A DNA stretch of 64,000 bases from Mycolicibacterium setense (GTDB lineage Bacteria; Actinomycetota; Actinomycetes; Mycobacteriales; Mycobacteriaceae): the NCBI RefSeq assembly GCF_000805385.1, contig NZ_JTJW01000001.1, positions 124,001 through 188,000 of the forward strand. Reading direction: 5' to 3'. A program made the translations under genes and the position numbers. The number at the start of each line of letters is the position of its first letter. Positions within the stretch are counted from its first letter, which is position 1. Positions 50,561-57,837 of this stretch are shown piece after piece. The notes beneath the pieces are model-generated. The model searched no databases, was not told the DNA's origin, and saw nothing but the letters and a program-made list of their open reading frames with translations.

Positions 50561-51522
50561 GCCGAAGGGCGCGGGCGGGGCTTCAGCCGCCCGTTCGGCA
50601 GCGGCGGCGCGGGTAGGCGTGCCAAGTGGCCTTCATAGCCCTGGACCTCGCCGAACCGTGCATCGTCGGCCTGCCACAGTTCGCGGTAGGTCGCGATGTC
50701 GTCGTGGCTGCGGCCCACGAAGTTCCACCACATCACCAGCTCCTCGGGAAACGGTGGCCCACCCAGCAGGATCGCCCGGGCCGGTCCGTCGCCGCGGTTG
50801 GCCAACTGCAGTTGCGCGCGACCCGGCGCCTGGTAGGCGAGGTCGGCGACAGCCAGGGTGGTGCCGCCCACCTCGATCACGCCCTGGTCCAGCAGGACCC
50901 CGTGTTCGAAGCCCGGGTCGACATCCAGCGTCAGGACCGCACCTGCGTCCAGGTCGATCTGTGCGCCGAGCAGCGGCGTGAAGGTGTGCACCGGCGACCG
51001 TGAGCCGGCGAGCTCGCCCAGGAACACCCGGAGGGTGGCGCCGTCGAGGTTCTCGGGCGGTGGCGCGTAGTGCGCGAAGTCGCGGTCGGTGTCACGGTCG
51101 GCGTCGGGCAAGGCGACCCACAGTTGAACTCCGTGCAGGATCGTCGTCTCCGGCGTCGACACTTCCGAGTGACAGATCCCGGCACCCGCCGTCATCAGGT
51201 TGAGTTCGCCCGGCCGGACCATGGCGTGGATGCCTGCGCTGTCGCGATGTTCGATCAGTCCATCGAAAAGCCAACTCACCGTCTGCAATCCGGTGTGGGG
51301 GTGGGGCGGAACATCCATGCCTCTGCCGGCCCGGACGTCGTGCGGACCGTAGTGGTCGGCGAAGCACCACGCACCGATCATGGACCGCTCCCGTTGAGGC
51401 AGGGTGCGCCGAACCAGGATGGCGCGCGGTCCGCCCAGCGGTACCTCGCGGGGATGCAGGACTCCGGTGAACTCCGAGTTGGCGCAGGTGAGTTCGGCAG
51501 GCGCCGTATCGGTGTTGCTCAT
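50557..51522 (-). CDS. pirin-family protein
   Basis: 321 residues from ATG 51522, preceded by GTGAGG; a GTG three codons upstream is less likely. Bicupin with the pirin metal site DHYGPHDV, PPHPHTGLQTVSWLF and GICHSEVS in the first 140 residues, and the C-terminal pirin part with ILLGGPPFPEELVMWWNFVG. Pirins are quercetinase-like dioxygenases or redox-sensing cofactors. Role here unknown. Confidence 0.9.
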   Translation of the reverse strand: MSNTDTAPAELTCANSEFTGVLHPREVPLGGPRAILVRRTLPQRERSMIGAWCFADHYGPHDVRAGRGMDVPPHPHTGLQTVSWLFDGLIEHRDSAGIHAMVRPGELNLMTAGAGICHSEVSTPETTILHGVQLWVALPDADRDTDRDFAHYAPPPENLDGATLRVFLGELAGSRSPVHTFTPLLGAQIDLDAGAVLTLDVDPGFEHGVLLDQGVIEVGGTTLAVADLAYQAPGRAQLQLANRGDGPARAILLGGPPFPEELVMWWNFVGRSHDDIATYRELWQADDARFGEVQGYEGHLARLPAPPLPNGRLKPRPRPSA

Positions 51523-51566
51523 GAACCTCACGGTAACCGCGTGTCCGCGAAACGGACGGGATTAGC

Positions 51567-51833
51567 ATGACCCGCATGACCGGGGGACTCACTGCCGAAG
51601 ACGTTCGCGGCACCGAAATTTCGAAGCCGCCACTGGGCAAGCGGGGCTACGACAAGAAGTCGGTGGATGATTTCCTCGCCCTGGTGGCCCGCAGGCTCGA
51701 CGGGCGTGGACACCTCGGTGCCGATGATGTCCGCAACATCGTGTTCCCGCGGCCGCCGATGTTCCAACGCGGCTACGACGAAGATGAAGTGGATACCTTG
51801 CTCGACGCGGTGGTCGCCACGCTCGAGCAGTGA
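51567..51833 (+). CDS. mini DivIVA-domain protein with two DivIVA motifs
   Basis: 88 residues. Two similar units: ISKPPLGKRGYDKKSVDDFL (about 19-38) and PRPPMFQRGYDEDEVDTLL (about 61-79); each matches the membrane-curvature-sensing N-terminal motif of DivIVA/Wag31 (F/PPxGxRGYdxdeVDxFL). The coiled coil of full DivIVA proteins is absent. Two ATGs nine bases apart are possible starts. Could modulate the polar DivIVA scaffold; function unproven. Confidence 0.75.
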   Translation: MTRMTGGLTAEDVRGTEISKPPLGKRGYDKKSVDDFLALVARRLDGRGHLGADDVRNIVFPRPPMFQRGYDEDEVDTLLDAVVATLEQ

Positions 51834-51909
51834 TCGAACGAAAGTTTGGGGGACGGTGCCGTCACTGCGCCTCTCGGCGAGTGGTCGCTCGAAGCGACGG
51901 TTCTGGTGT

Positions 51910-51966
51910 GGGGCCCGGGGCAATGCCCGACACCGTCCGACGGTGTAACGACATGCCCCGGGCCCC
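51910..51966. terminator. nested hairpin between divIVA-like gene and whiB6
   Basis: Outer arms GGGGCCCGGGGCA/TGCCCCGGGCCCC are perfect over 13 bp. The enclosed 31 nt hold a second perfect hairpin ACACCGT-CCG-ACGGTGT (51930-51946). It lies in the 235-bp gap between convergent genes, so a bidirectional terminator is the simplest reading; a structured RNA is possible. Confidence 0.6.
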
Positions 51967-52068
51967 TATTCCTCCCCCGGTGGAAACTCGCCCTTGCCCT
52001 GCCGTCCCCTCGAATCGGCAGCGTAAGGGCCAGACAAAAAGTACTGCTTGGTTGCGCGGCCTGGAGGA

Positions 52069-52362
52069 TCAGGCAGCTTCGGGGAAGACCAGGCCCAGCT
52101 TGCGAACCGGGTAACCGTTGCGCTCGGCCAGCGATCGCAGCTGCTTGAGCGCGAAGGTACGGCCGCGGCCGCCTTCGGGGACCATGATGCCTGCCCAAAC
52201 TCCCTCGGCGCGGGGCAGTTCGCAAGCCTCGCGGGCACACAGCCAACGCCGTGGGCATTCTCGGCAGATGACCTTGGCCTGATCGTCTGGGGTGGAGGTC
52301 CACCGCTCCGGGTCGCTGGTGCACACGCCGAGCGGGATGCCGTTGGCCATGAGTGCGGTCAT
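52069..52362 (-). CDS. whiB6: WhiB6 iron-sulfur transcription factor
   Basis: 97 residues from ATG 52362 with AGGAG upstream. The four cluster-binding Cys are Cys14, Cys33, Cys36 and Cys42 (C-x18-C-x2-C-x5-C). The Trp turn reads GVWAGI and is followed by the basic segment GGRGRTFALKQLRSLAERNG. The sequence around PDDQAKVICRECPRRWLCARE agrees closely with WhiB6 of M. tuberculosis as I remember it, and the divergent espM-type neighbour supports this. WhiB6 senses redox state and NO through a 4Fe-4S cluster and controls ESX-1 genes. Confidence 0.88.
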   Translation of the reverse strand: MTALMANGIPLGVCTSDPERWTSTPDDQAKVICRECPRRWLCAREACELPRAEGVWAGIMVPEGGRGRTFALKQLRSLAERNGYPVRKLGLVFPEAA

Positions 52363-52684
52363 GCTGCTGCTCCTCTGTCGGGCTTCTGTTGCGGTGTGTA
52401 CCGCGTTGAGCAGAACGCTATAGCAATAACCGTAGCGATGCAACAGTTGTGCTCGAAATCGTTGCAGTGGAGCTACGGAAACTTCCCCTCGAAAGCACGT
52501 CTGATCACCAGCAGAAAGCGCCAAAGAACTCAAAAGCCCACGTCAAAGCACTGCGCGGAGCTACGGTAAGAGGCGTAGCGCTGGTTCGGTTCGGCCCGAA
52601 GAAAGCCGTAGCGTCCGCTGGTTTTGCTGGAATGACGCGGGCCACCAAGTCGTAGCGACGCTGCGGTCAGGGGTTAGGATTGAG
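52363..52684. promoter_or_regulatory. whiB6-espM divergent control region with CGTAGC repeats
   Basis: 322 bp without a supported gene. CGTAGCG occurs at 52431, 52574, 52607 and 52651; the reverse-strand AGCTACG occurs at 52471 and 52559, each inside a direct repeat GGAGCTACGG (52469-52478, 52557-52566). The copy at 52652-52664 reads GTAGCG-A-CGCTGC, one base off a perfect palindrome. TAGGAT (52675-52680) is a -10 candidate for espM. In M. marinum EspM binds and represses the whiB6 promoter, so these are candidate EspM sites. Confidence 0.6.
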
Positions 52685-53521
52685 ATGTCCCGACAGCCAC
52701 ATCAGCGAGGAACCCAATCGGAGATGACCGACGCGGAGTACGACCTCGCCACCGGCGAATTCGATGTTGGGCTCATCCGCGCCGGAGCGGCCGCTGCCGC
52801 ACGTCGGCGCGAACTCGACATCAGCCAGCGCCGCCTGGCTGCTGAGGGCATCATCAACGCCGGCGCCCTGATCGCGTTCGAAAAAGGCCGCAGCTGGCCG
52901 CGTGAACGCACTCGCCTGAAGCTCGAAGAGGTACTGCACTGGCCGCCGGGCACCATCGCGCGGCTACGTCAAGGAGGATCGGTTCCCCCGACCCCGCCAC
53001 CCGTGGCGGGTGGCACGGTGCCTGCGCCACTTCCCACGGCGCCTCCTGCCGCAGTGCCGGTCTCTGCGCCCACCACAGCCGCAGGCGGCGACGAGGTGCC
53101 GCTCATCGCTCAGGCAGTGCTGACCGCAGTCGACACGCTGCAGACGACCGTCGAGGCCTTGCCGGATGTTGCCGACCCCGAGTTCACCCCCCGCGTGACG
53201 GCCGTCATCGGCGACCTGCGCCGCCTGGAAGCGGTGGCATCGCGGGCTGCCCGGATCGGCATGGTCACCCCGGCTTTGATCAAGGCGCTCAGTGTCGTGC
53301 GGCGCCAGATCGATCAGCTGACCGCCCGCGCCGCCGCCGCCCCTGGGGCCACCCTCGGACAACGGCTGTACGCCGCGCGTCGCCAGGCGAACCTGTCGAT
53401 CGGTGAAACCGCAACCGCTGCAGGTGTTTCCGAAGACATCGTGGCGCGCGCCGAGGCTGAATACCCCGTCGACACCGCTGCGGTCCAAGCCTTGGAGGCA
53501 CTGATCGGCGCGATGCGCTGA
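52685..53521 (+). CDS. espM: EspM-type transcriptional regulator without FHA domain
   Basis: 278 residues, ATG with AGGA five bases upstream. Two DNA-binding-like parts: an N-terminal HTH segment (about 28-95) with RRRELDISQRRLAAEG, NAGALIAFEKGRSWPRE and LEEVLHWPPGTIARLR, and a C-terminal XRE-like HTH (about 222-278) with LGQRLYAARRQANLSIGETA. The linker is Pro/Ala-rich, then helical. The HTH parts closely match M. tuberculosis Rv3863 (EspM) as I recall it, and the gene is divergent from whiB6 as there. The N-terminal FHA domain of that protein is missing; the frame has no room for it. Confidence 0.78.
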   Translation: MSRQPHQRGTQSEMTDAEYDLATGEFDVGLIRAGAAAAARRRELDISQRRLAAEGIINAGALIAFEKGRSWPRERTRLKLEEVLHWPPGTIARLRQGGSVPPTPPPVAGGTVPAPLPTAPPAAVPVSAPTTAAGGDEVPLIAQAVLTAVDTLQTTVEALPDVADPEFTPRVTAVIGDLRRLEAVASRAARIGMVTPALIKALSVVRRQIDQLTARAAAAPGATLGQRLYAARRQANLSIGETATAAGVSEDIVARAEAEYPVDTAAVQALEALIGAMR

Positions 53522-53531
53522 TCGCGTTCGG

Positions 53532-55031
53532 TCAGCGGTCCCGGCGCTCGTCGTGGGTTGGAAAGTGCTCGGCCAGCGCCGCGGCGATCTCGAGAAAGCG
53601 GCGCCTGGTCGCGGTCGACATCTCCCGCGGGTCGACGACGCCACCGGGACGCAGATGCCCGTCGAACGGCACCTCGATCACCCGCTGGCCCTGGCTTGAG
53701 AATTGTCCGGCCAGGATCGAGCGGGTGCGCTTGTCGGCGTGGCCGTCGGAGTCGTTGAGTACCACCACCGTGCGCTGCAGCAGGCCCGTCATCTCGTGTG
53801 CGGCCAGCCAGTCCAGCGTCTGGCCGGCGGTGGCTGCACCGTCGACCCACGGCGAGGACACCACGATCAATCCGTCGAGATCGCGCAGAACCTCCTGTGT
53901 CACCGGGGAATCCATGGTCGAGCTGCAGTCCACCACCGAGATCGAGAAGTGTTTGTCGAGTCGGGTGGTTGCCTCGCGGTAGATGGCCGCGTCTAGCACC
54001 CGGCGCCGGGCCGGCGTGCCCTCGCCGGCGAGGACGAACAGACCGGCGGCGTTGTTGCCGACCCGGCTGCGCACGTCGGCGAAGGAATCCAGGTGCTTGT
54101 CGTTGGCGAGCTCCCAGTACGAGCTCTGCGCCTGGGGATCCACGCGGCTGCCGAGCTTCCCGAACGACGTGTCGGCATCGATGGCCACCACGCGATCGTC
54201 CTGACGCAACTGAGCGAAGATCGATCCGATGCTGGCCGAGACAGTGGTCTTACCGACCCCGCCCTTGCCCATCACCCCGACCTTGTAGTGGCCTCGCAGG
54301 AGACCCTTGATCTTGGTCTCCAGCTCGGCCTGACGAAGATCCTCGGGCGACGGGCCGGGATTGATCATCCCGAATGTTGCCCGGTACACGAAAAGCCGCC
54401 AACCACTGCCGGGCGGCTGACGCCGGGGCGGCACCAGGTCGTTGACCCGGATCCGATCGGCGTACGAGCCCGTCGGCAATGGCGGTACGCCTGGCGCGGC
54501 GGCACCCGGATCAGGGGCGAATCCGCCTTCGGGGGGCCAGGGCTGGCCGTGCGGCGCGCCATAGGGGTGCTGCGGCGGGCCCCCGGGGCCGGGGGGTCGC
54601 TGCGACGGAAGCTGCCAGCCGGGGGGTTGATGCTCCCAGGTATCGGTCCGGGCATCCGGATTGCCCAAGTTGGGTGGGGCCTGGTTGTGAGAGGCCTGAT
54701 GACCGTCATGCGGAGGCTGGGCCGACGGCGGCGGAGGCGGAGGAGGTGCCTGTTGTTGCGGCGTCGGCGGTGCCGGTGGTGTCTCCCGGAACGAGTTGCG
54801 CGCCCGTTCGGCATCGGGATCGGTCGGCGCGCCCTGAGACGGAGCAGAATCGTCGGGCCCGGTGTTCTCCGAGGGCTTCGACGGCACGAAATTCACCGGC
54901 GGCCGCCCGGGAATCGACGGTGGCGGCTCTGGACGCTTACGGCGGGTCGGCCGGGTATCCGGTTCAAAATGAGATTCCTCGGGCCCCGTCCAGCCGAGCT
55001 CTCTGCGCAAGGTGTCGTCGGGGTCGGGCAC
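53532..55031 (-). CDS. EspI-like MinD/ParA-family ATPase with Pro-rich N-terminus
   Basis: 499 residues, GTG start with GGAGGAGA eight bases upstream. Residues 1-185 are Pro/Gln/Gly-rich and probably disordered. A conserved entry segment SGWRLFVYRATFGMINPGPS is followed by the ATPase (about 250-490) with deviant P-loop [14 protein letters not shown], Walker A' AIDADTSFGKLG and Walker B-like VVDCSSTMDSP. This layout is that of EspI (Rv3876), the ESX-1-linked ATPase, and of similar proteins in other ESX loci. Ends 10 bp from convergent espM. Confidence 0.83.
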   Translation of the reverse strand: MPDPDDTLRRELGWTGPEESHFEPDTRPTRRKRPEPPPSIPGRPPVNFVPSKPSENTGPDDSAPSQGAPTDPDAERARNSFRETPPAPPTPQQQAPPPPPPPSAQPPHDGHQASHNQAPPNLGNPDARTDTWEHQPPGWQLPSQRPPGPGGPPQHPYGAPHGQPWPPEGGFAPDPGAAAPGVPPLPTGSYADRIRVNDLVPPRRQPPGSGWRLFVYRATFGMINPGPSPEDLRQAELETKIKGLLRGHYKVGVMGKGGVGKTTVSASIGSIFAQLRQDDRVVAIDADTSFGKLGSRVDPQAQSSYWELANDKHLDSFADVRSRVGNNAAGLFVLAGEGTPARRRVLDAAIYREATTRLDKHFSISVVDCSSTMDSPVTQEVLRDLDGLIVVSSPWVDGAATAGQTLDWLAAHEMTGLLQRTVVVLNDSDGHADKRTRSILAGQFSSQGQRVIEVPFDGHLRPGGVVDPREMSTATRRRFLEIAAALAEHFPTHDERRDR

Positions 55032-55206
55032 GACTGAATCTCCTCCGAAAGTGAGACGACGAGAAATAGACCGCTCTCAAGTATCGACTACAACACAGGT
55101 TGACCGTAGTTGACCCGTGAGAGTTTGGTGGCAGCAAACAATCAGAACTCGGCTCGGAGTCACCGAAGGTGGACTGGCACAGCATGATCCGCCGATGAGG
55201 ACACGA

Positions 55207-55276
55207 AAAATGCCCTCCGATAGCTTTTGATAGCAGAGGCGTCAATATCCTCAGTTATCAGGCCGGAAGGCATTTT
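55207..55276. repeat. imperfect inverted repeat in the espI-like upstream gap
   Basis: AAAATGCCCTCCG (55207-55219) and CGGAAGGCATTTT (55264-55276) pair over 12 of 13 bases with a 44-nt loop. It lies downstream of the Pro-rich membrane gene and upstream of the ATPase gene. On the minus strand the second arm ends in GGCATTTTTCG, so it may terminate the upstream transcript; a relic of a small mobile element is less likely. Confidence 0.45.
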
Positions 55277-55322
55277 CGCTGTCATGGCCGGTCCAAAACA
55301 CCAGCCATGTGTGGATCCACGT

Positions 55323-56519
55323 TCAGCGCGGAGGCGAAGACATCCGCTGAATGCCGCGATGAACCTGTATGCCGATGTACGCCAGAATCGCGCCGGCGAT
55401 CACGGTCACGCCGAGGCTGAAGACCAGCCTGATCATGAGTCCACCGGTGGCGTATCGGACGGAACTCAGATCGATCAGGGTCGTGATTGTGAACAAGACG
55501 CTGATTAGTGAGAGAACCACGCCGACGCCGCAGATCCCGTAGGCGATGAATTGGTGAGCCTTCTTGGTGCCAAGGGCGAAGTACAGGTAGCACAGGCCGA
55601 TACCGACGCCGAGCCCCAGAATCACGCCTACTGCGCCCATCCACCCGAACAGAAGCGTCAGCACAATTCCTGCCGCGAAGGTCATGTACACAAACTGGTC
55701 AGCCTGCTGCGGCGTCTGACGCCACTTCTGGAACCACGGCTGACGGATCAATTCGCCGCGAATACCACGGGACATCAGCTGCGCGATGAATGAATTGCTC
55801 TTGGAGAGCAGCGCATTCGCCGCTTCCATGGGACTTTGCGCGCCGTTCGCCGAATACGGATTCTGCGGATTCTGGGGGTACCCGCCAGGGCCTGAGGGGC
55901 CGTATCCAGCCTGCGGGGGCGGTGGTGTGCCATAACCCGGCGGCTGCGGCGGGGCTCCATAACCCGGAGGCGGAGGTGGCGTGGCTCCGAAACCGGGGGG
56001 CGGCGGCGGTGTCGCGCCGAATCCCGGGGGTGGCGGTGTGGCTCCGAAACCTGGGGTTGGCGGCGGCGTCGTTCCGTAACCCTGGGGCGGCGCCGGTGTG
56101 CCGTAACCCGCGGGCGCAGGTGGGGGTGTGCCGTAACCCGGAGGCGGCGACTGTGGAGTGCCGTAGCCAGCGGGCGGCTGCGGTGGCGTGCCATAACCGG
56201 GCCGCTGCGGCGGCGGAACTGCGACAAATGGCGGCTGCGGCGTCGGCGGAGCGGGGCGCGCATTCGGCGCGGGGTGTCCGGCCGGCTGTTGGGGCTCGTC
56301 GCCCCTGGCCGGTGCCGGAGTCTCTTTCGGAATGACCAGCTGAGTCTTGTCCTCATCGAATGCCGACGGCGCTGAGTTGACGATCCGGGTCCGCTGTTCG
56401 TCATCGGACTGCACGTCAGAGACATTCGCCCCGCGATCCGGAGTAACGAACTGTGTCTTGTCGGGATCGGCTGCGGAGGGGATCGAGACGTCCCCTGCCG
56501 CCGGGTCTTGATCGGCCAT
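55323..56519 (-). CDS. Pro-rich multi-span membrane protein with T-Q phospho-acceptor-like motifs
   Basis: 398 residues from ATG 56519; the frame runs further but MADQDPAAGD begins a typical N-terminus. Residues 15-63 hold three similar motifs, DPDKTQFV, DEQRTRIV and DEDKTQLV. Residues 85-240 are a Pro/Gly/Tyr/Thr low-complexity region of repeated GYGTPP and GFGATPPP units. The C-terminal part (about 285-398) has four to five membrane helices. Acidic-T-Q motifs of this kind resemble FHA-binding phosphothreonine sites; an FHA gene is divergent from it and a kinase gene lies 3.7 kb away. Family not recognised beyond this. Confidence 0.75.
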   Translation of the reverse strand: MADQDPAAGDVSIPSAADPDKTQFVTPDRGANVSDVQSDDEQRTRIVNSAPSAFDEDKTQLVIPKETPAPARGDEPQQPAGHPAPNARPAPPTPQPPFVAVPPPQRPGYGTPPQPPAGYGTPQSPPPGYGTPPPAPAGYGTPAPPQGYGTTPPPTPGFGATPPPPGFGATPPPPPGFGATPPPPPGYGAPPQPPGYGTPPPPQAGYGPSGPGGYPQNPQNPYSANGAQSPMEAANALLSKSNSFIAQLMSRGIRGELIRQPWFQKWRQTPQQADQFVYMTFAAGIVLTLLFGWMGAVGVILGLGVGIGLCYLYFALGTKKAHQFIAYGICGVGVVLSLISVLFTITTLIDLSSVRYATGGLMIRLVFSLGVTVIAGAILAYIGIQVHRGIQRMSSPPR

Positions 56520-56700
56520 CGTCCGGGCGTTCCTCACGTCAAAGGGCAACAAGTGTTTAGCGGCTACGTTACGTGCTCGCAGAGCGGTGACTGAGCACCA
56601 ATTTTGTGAGCGGTTCGGCAACTCACCGCAGCAGGTTTGAAGTGCGACGGAAAACTGAAGCACCGCAAACCTGTAGCGCCGCTACGGTTAAGATACGCCA
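56520..56700. promoter_or_regulatory. divergent promoter region with GTAGCG-C-CGCTAC palindrome
   Basis: 181 bp between divergent genes. The perfect palindrome GTAGCG-C-CGCTAC lies at 56673-56685; a further GCTACG is at 56563-56568. TAAGAT (56689-56694) is a good -10 and ends six bases before ATG 56701, so the FHA-HTH message is probably leaderless. The palindrome sits immediately upstream of that -10, the place where a repressor would block polymerase. The same core occurs in the whiB6-espM region. Confidence 0.6.
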
Positions 56701-57837
56701 ATGGCATCAGCGGAGTCGTTCGTAGGCGAAGTCGGCCAGGCTCCCGCGTTGACCATCAAGTGGCTCGACCATCTTGAGACTTTCCAGTCGGGGCAGGCGC
56801 CGATCACTGTGGGGCGTGCCGAGAACACCGGTGCGCAGATCCGGATCCCGGACAACCGCATATCCCGCGAGCACATCACGGTGACGGCGAGGGATGGCCA
56901 ATGGATCGCCCGAGCCGTCGGACGCAACGGGGTTTTCATCGGTAACGACCGGGTCGACGGCGAGTTCACTGTGTTACCCGACTCCGAGGTGGACGTGATG
57001 CTGGGGCACCCCGTCGCGGGTATTCCGATGTCTTTTTCGACCCGGGATCCGGTGAACGTCCACGTCGGTGAGCAGATTGCTCGGCGGCGCAAAGAGCTCG
57101 GTATCAGCCAGCGCACCTTGGCCGACGAAGGCGTCGTCAATGCCGGAGCGCTCATCGGTATCGAGAAAGGGCGCAGTCAGCCACGGGCGAAGACCGAGGA
57201 TTCTCTGGAGAAGGCGCTGCAGTGGCCCAAGGGCGCGATCGAGCAACTGCGCCGTCAGGTCCGCGCCGGCGTCGTTCGTCCGCCTCTTGCGGACGGCCGC
57301 TCGACGCCGATCGCTCCGACGAGCGCTGACGCCGATGGCCCGACGGAGCTGCTTCGATACGACGGCGCCGGCGAAGTCACCTCCACCGTCGAGGTCACGC
57401 TGGTAACCGAGACCATCGGAATCGCTCTGGGTGCCACGCGCAGTCAGATCGCGGCGCTGCCCAATCCGGCGCAGCCTGACTATCCAGCGCGGGTTGCCGC
57501 CGTGACCTCGGACCTGGCTCGGCTCGAGCAGTTGGCCGTCAACGCATCTCGCAGTTCGATCGAGATGGTTCGGGACCTGGGGGAGATCCGACGTCTGCGC
57601 CGCGAACTGACGCTGGCTGCGGCGGCCTCTCCTTACGCAACCGTGGGTCAGCGGTTGTTCGCCGCACGTCGAAATGCGGAGTTGAGCATCGACGAGGCCG
57701 CGCCGATGGCAGGGGTCAGTGCCGAGGACATCAGACGGGCAGAGGCCGGGGCTGAACTCGGTGGTGGGGTTGAGGTTCAGCTGCAACGATTCATTGCAGC
57801 GTTGGGATCGGATTCGGGGAATAGGACAGCTGGATGA
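56701..57837 (+). CDS. FHA plus double-HTH regulator, EspM paralogue
   Basis: 378 residues. An N-terminal FHA domain (about 15-115) has ITVGRAENTGAQIRI, ISREHITV and GRNGVFIGNDRV, with the phosphothreonine-contacting R, S, H and N. Then an HTH (about 125-185: RRRKELGISQRTLADEG, NAGALIGIEKGRSQPRA, LEKALQWPKGAIEQLR) and a C-terminal XRE-like HTH (about 315-378: VGQRLFAARRNAELSIDEA). Both HTH parts are clearly paralogous to the espM gene product 3.2 kb upstream. A phospho-dependent transcription factor is the likely role. Stop overlaps the lipoprotein gene by 4 bp. Confidence 0.82.
   Translation: MASAESFVGEVGQAPALTIKWLDHLETFQSGQAPITVGRAENTGAQIRIPDNRISREHITVTARDGQWIARAVGRNGVFIGNDRVDGEFTVLPDSEVDVMLGHPVAGIPMSFSTRDPVNVHVGEQIARRRKELGISQRTLADEGVVNAGALIGIEKGRSQPRAKTEDSLEKALQWPKGAIEQLRRQVRAGVVRPPLADGRSTPIAPTSADADGPTELLRYDGAGEVTSTVEVTLVTETIGIALGATRSQIAALPNPAQPDYPARVAAVTSDLARLEQLAVNASRSSIEMVRDLGEIRRLRRELTLAAAASPYATVGQRLFAARRNAELSIDEAAPMAGVSAEDIRRAEAGAELGGGVEVQLQRFIAALGSDSGNRTAG

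Noticed and set aside
52449..52655. Small plus-strand frame in the whiB6-espM gap, considered as the missing FHA part of EspM
   Set aside because: Its translation has no FHA motif (no GR, S-x-x-H or N-G signature), it is not in the espM frame in a joinable way, and the repeats there look regulatory.
55900..56250. Repetitive stretch considered as a mobile or satellite repeat
   Set aside because: In-frame Pro/Gly/Tyr/Thr codon repeats (GYGTPP, GFGATPP) of the membrane protein explain it.
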